The position numbers and the translations under genes are program-made. A stretch of 64,000 nucleotides of DNA from Echinococcus granulosus (lineage: Eukaryota; Platyhelminthes; Cestoda; Cyclophyllidea; Taeniidae), in the NCBI RefSeq assembly GCF_000524195.1, contig NW_020170417.1:162893-226892 (forward strand). Reading direction: 5' to 3'. Position 1 is the stretch's first letter, and each line of letters opens with the position of its first letter. The notes below the pieces were generated by a model, which worked only from the letters and a program-made list of their open reading frames with translations, searched no databases and had not been told where the DNA came from. This document shows positions 60,526 through 64,000 of this stretch, one piece after another.

Positions 60526-63500
60526 TTGTAAGGAAAAACTATATTTTTTTGCTCAATTTAGTGGGGTCTGCAGAGTCATAGCTCCTGGTCTGGATGTTCC
60601 AGATTAGGTTTAATGCTCTGCTATAGTGAGTTCATCGATTCTTCTGGGGATCAGTGAACACACCGGTCGTTACTTTTGGGTCCTATGACGGTCCATTTCC
60701 TGATTTAGGTGATCTCAGGAAGTCTTGATAGTCTTATATGATGTTTTTGATTTGTGTCCTTAAAGTGGTTTCTAACGTGGCATCCTTCCTGCTTCGTTGG
60801 GTTTGGTTTCTTGGAGCCTCCAGTTTGTCGAGTTTTGTGATTTCTCATATAATTTCGTTGTCGCGGGTCTTTTTATGCAGGTTTTGAGGGAATTGGTACT
60901 TAAGCAACAGGGCAGTGTGATAACTCCGGTGGAGCCGTTTTCTTGTCCAGCGCACCTTGGCTGCGGTTGTGCAGGTGAAAATGCATCGTCTGGATTTTTG
61001 TTGCTTGTGAAGTTTATCCAGTCAAGATTAGTTTACTTGCCCCGGTGTGGGGGGATGCTGTCGGTTCGGTGTGGTTGTGCATGGTAGATGTTTAACTGAT
61101 CGGTGGTAGTTGGTGGGTTGCAATACTTTTGCAAATTGATAGACATGGTGTTCTGTTTTTGGCATTTCCGCAGCCCCGATGCCTTACATTCGACAGTCTC
61201 CGTGTTTTTCGTCTTAGATGTTGGCAATCGAGAGTTGTAATTGCTACACCAGGTTTAAAGCATTTCCCTCTATCGTGATTAAGCGTGACTACCCCTATGT
61301 TAGTAGACACTTGTGCCTAAATATCAAAATGTGGGCTGTGCTCGGTAAGGGTATGCTGACGACTGTGGTCAGACGGTTAATTCGGAGGCCGCTCTGGTTG
61401 TAGTGACCAAAGGCTTCTAGGCTGTTAGCAGAATTAACACAAATATGACTACGGTGCTTAAGTGACGGTTGCCGGGCCGGGGCAGATGTGCGATTGGAAC
61501 TAGCGTTACTCACTTACACTGCTTGACTCTAGGAGAGGCTGGTGTGATTTTTTAGAGGAAAAAGGGTAGGCTATTCGAATAAATAGCAAACTCGCATGAT
61601 TGACCAGACCTTGAGTGAGCGAATTATTTCTCCATCATCGAAGAGGTTTCGGATACTTCACTCGGGTGGAGCTCTTTACTGCCTGGTCCCCTTAGTAATG
61701 TGTCACCATAAATCTAAACTTCTCTCACTTGAATTTTTGTGGAGTGCTTAAGGGTTTTTTCTTTGTACGGTCTTTGTTTTTCTGAAACAACCACCGAGTT
61801 TGGTAAATATTCATTTTCACTGGAGCAGTAGGACAACCTCGGTTCGTGCGACTAAGCCCATCCAGGTAGCCTTACTGACTATTCGAAAGCGAATTCAGGG
61901 GTGGCTTGAGATGGACGTGGACGCTTGCACTTTTAAGCACTGTCTTAAACTCAATTTGCTGGTGTTAAACCTCTACCAAAGCGCAAATTTGATGGAACCA
62001 TACCCATCATTTATAAGTGTCTTTATGGGTTACATTTTGAGCTGCTTGCGGTGGTGTATTAGTTTCTTGGACAGAACCCGCTTGACCGCCTCATTTGTGG
62101 TTCCAAAATATGGAAGACGGGGAACAAGTGTATTTGAGCTAATAAGTGGACAAAGACCTATACTTGAGAACCTCAGAGCTTAACTGCCAGGGCCATCAAT
62201 GCATAAGAGCTATTCGAGGGTTTGAGTACTCTGTGCCGCGTTACGCAGCAACATTTGCGTCATTTACGATTTCATTGCACTGGTTGTTCAGTCTTTTCAG
62301 GTTGCGGTCGCCGCCTCTGGTGACACGGCGTTCCGGTCATATTTGTTTCTATTAATCGACTTGCAGATCCACGCACGCCCCATGCAGCTTTGGGTGGGTA
62401 CACGTTTTTTAAAGCTTTGAAATATTCATGCCTCGTGGTACACATGAACAATCAGATTTAGCAAATAGGGATTCAAGCTACAGCACCGTTTCAGGGTCTG
62501 CGAAATCTCGAACAGCTTTTTAACATACAGGCAGATTTAGCCTTCAGACTGTGAATAGACGCTGCATTGCACCTGGGGTACTGGCGTTAGGCGATTCGGA
62601 ACCATCCCTGGAATGGATTACGGAGTGAACGTGTTTGAAGGTCGAGTTACGGTTAATTTAATGCAAATATTCCGAATAATTTTAAAGGCAACTGGGCACT
62701 TGTGCCATTCTAAAACTTTGGTGACCGAAAAAAATGCAATTTCTGGTGTGGCTTGTTGCAATGCTCTAGTGTAATTTGTTGGAAGTTGTGAAACGTATGC
62801 ATCTCAGGTAGTGTCTGTATTTTCTTCACCTCTTTCACTCACCTTATCATTCAGATTGATTGTCTGACCAAATTGCTTGTGGTGGAGAATGGCTTTCACA
62901 AGGCCACTTTTGTTGGACGAAAAAACGCCATTGGTCGTATCCAAACAATTCACTCCCTGTCTCATACACTGTGCCCAGGAGAATGCTTAGCGTGTTGTGG
63001 TGGTGGACTGCGGACGGAATTGATCTCTTCCTGATAGCCGGATAGCGAATAGGAATAAGATTTGTCTGTCCGGTAAAACTTTAATACAACCTGAACGCAT
63101 GTATGAAAAACCTCCCTTTCCTGAAACAGGACTAGCCAATCAGTCCGAAGAAAGTTGTGGCACAAGAAAGTGTACCTCAGTCCATCCCAAAATTTGCCGG
63201 TCAGAAGACATCCTAACACTTTCGAATGGGATAGGGACGCTAACTCACCCCATTTTTATCCGCCGTATTCCCTTGATGGTAAGCGTTAAAGCTCCCAGTG
63301 TTGACAACCTTTTCTTGGCATTAGTGGCAGACATCGCATGAGAAATGGGATCGACGGTTGGAAATGGAGGAGATGTAGAAATAAAGTGGCTCCGGTCGAA
63401 TTTTTTCTTCCAACTTCCAAAAAAATGTACATAAACACCTTGTTTGCAGTTAGCTACGATTTCTTCTAGAAGGAATTATCGTTTGGAATGGAGAGTATTT

Positions 63501-63693
63501 CAGTGCAGGCAGAAAAGTTTCAGGGCGCTTTCTGAAGTTGCTATTTTTTTTGTTATGATGGAGCGCTGCAAAGTTAATTAGCTACCTTGCGTTGCAATTG
63601 ACAGTCCGTAAATGGCACAATCCACCATTCAAATCCAACCTACCCATTGGGGCCTCAAAAAAATGTGAAAGTGAAAACTCAACAAAGATGACA
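60526..63693. other. Non-coding interval between RPS8 and the right-edge gene
   Basis: About 3.2 kb between two convergent genes. Frames up to 127 codons occur (61800-62183 plus) but show no family resemblance or exon-like splice context. No LTR sequence, tRNA-like cloverleaf or tandem repeat was recognised. Confidence 0.5.
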
Positions 63694-64000
63694 CTATTCC
63701 GAGTCGAAAGCCTTCGCGATCATATCTGCCGTGTTGAAGCCAGCACCACAACGTAGACAACCAAGGGATGTAGCTGGTTTGACGGGTTCCACGTAGACAC
63801 CCTTAGTGGGGTTGGGTAAGTGAGTAGACAGAGTGACGTGGGTGTAGCCAAGAGTTTTTACAGAAAAAAGAGCCAGTTTGAAGGAGTAGAAAATGAATCC
63901 ATTTTCTGTTGTGACTACGCGGGGCATAGGTACCCCTAGCGCTTGACTTATGCCCCCAGAACTTTGACACGGAATGAATTGCGGGAACCCCTTAACCGTT
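63694..64000 (-). CDS. 3'-terminal coding exon(s) of an unrecognised gene (5' part outside window)
   Basis: On the minus strand the frame ending in TAG at 63694-63696 stays open to the window edge, further than its internal Met at 63927. Upstream of that Met it reads VKGFPQFIPCQSSGGISQAL and then GVPMPRVVTTENGF, which looks like real protein. The C-terminus includes VYVEPVKPATSLGCLRCGAG and DMIAKAFDSE. A CCACTAAG acceptor and GTAGTC donor would allow an in-frame intron joining GVPMPR to GVYVEP; both versions are open, so I cannot decide. I do not recognise the family. It is convergent with RPS8. Confidence 0.6.
   Translation of the reverse strand, partial: TVKGFPQFIPCQSSGGISQALGVPMPRVVTTENGFIFYSFKLALFSVKTLGYTHVTLSTHLPNPTKGVYVEPVKPATSLGCLRCGAGFNTADMIAKAFDSE

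Noticed and set aside
61800..62183. Plus-strand 127-codon frame downstream of RPS8
   Set aside because: No family resemblance, no exon-like splice signals or composition; treated as chance.
1..64000. CRISPR arrays, bacterial operons, phage or defence islands
   Set aside because: All recognised genes are intron-containing animal genes; no spaced short direct repeats of CRISPR type are present.

Overview
This window is eukaryotic nuclear DNA, most likely from a taeniid tapeworm (Echinococcus or Taenia type). It carries intron-rich protein genes with many very short introns and animal-type proteins. It also carries an intact ~1 kb non-coding LTR element that looks like the terminal-repeat retrotransposons in miniature described from taeniids (Ta-TRIM). 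Species assignment is inference; no species-specific marker was checked.

Layout, left to right. (1) 1-1025, plus: the 3' part of a NOLC1/Nopp140 (SRP40 C-domain) gene. (2) 2909-16100, minus: a nine-exon gene with two WW domains followed by a SARAH domain, the architecture of Salvador/SAV1 (Hippo pathway). My model is exactly 3000 nt (999 aa); an 8.6 kb intron with old repeats separates exons 3 and 4. (3) 17269-49587, plus: a 31-exon UBR5/Hyd HECT E3 ligase gene. The model is 10,791 nt (3596 aa) with UBA, UBR box, acidic tract and HECT domain and the catalytic Cys 31 residues from the end. It starts head-to-head with SAV1, 1.17 kb apart. (4) 51997-54521, minus: COP9 signalosome subunit 6 (CSN6), four exons (370 aa), one intron only 30 nt long. 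(5) 59680-60512, plus: ribosomal protein S8, three exons (215 aa), the first holding only ATGG. (6) 63694-64000, minus: the 3' end of an unrecognised gene running off the window.

The interval 50.4-59.0 kb around CSN6 is a transposon nest. It holds one intact TRIM (55305-56295, minus, 198-bp LTRs differing at one base, 4-bp GTAC duplication), two old diverged TRIMs (about 50453-51490 and 57957-58986, both plus), and a degenerate Ty3/gypsy-like remnant with gag-like and integrase-C-terminal reading frames. The intact TRIM landed inside the remnant. The remnant ends in a polypurine tract and LTR start resembling those of the TRIMs, so it may be a relative of the coding partner that mobilises them.

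No operon-like functional cluster is evident. SAV1 and UBR5/Hyd are both growth-control genes in other animals and share a promoter interval here, and CSN6 and UBR5 both act on ubiquitin pathways, but co-regulation is not shown by the sequence. All exon boundaries were set by hand from GT-AG signals, reading-frame phase and family similarity; no alignment or transcript data were available.
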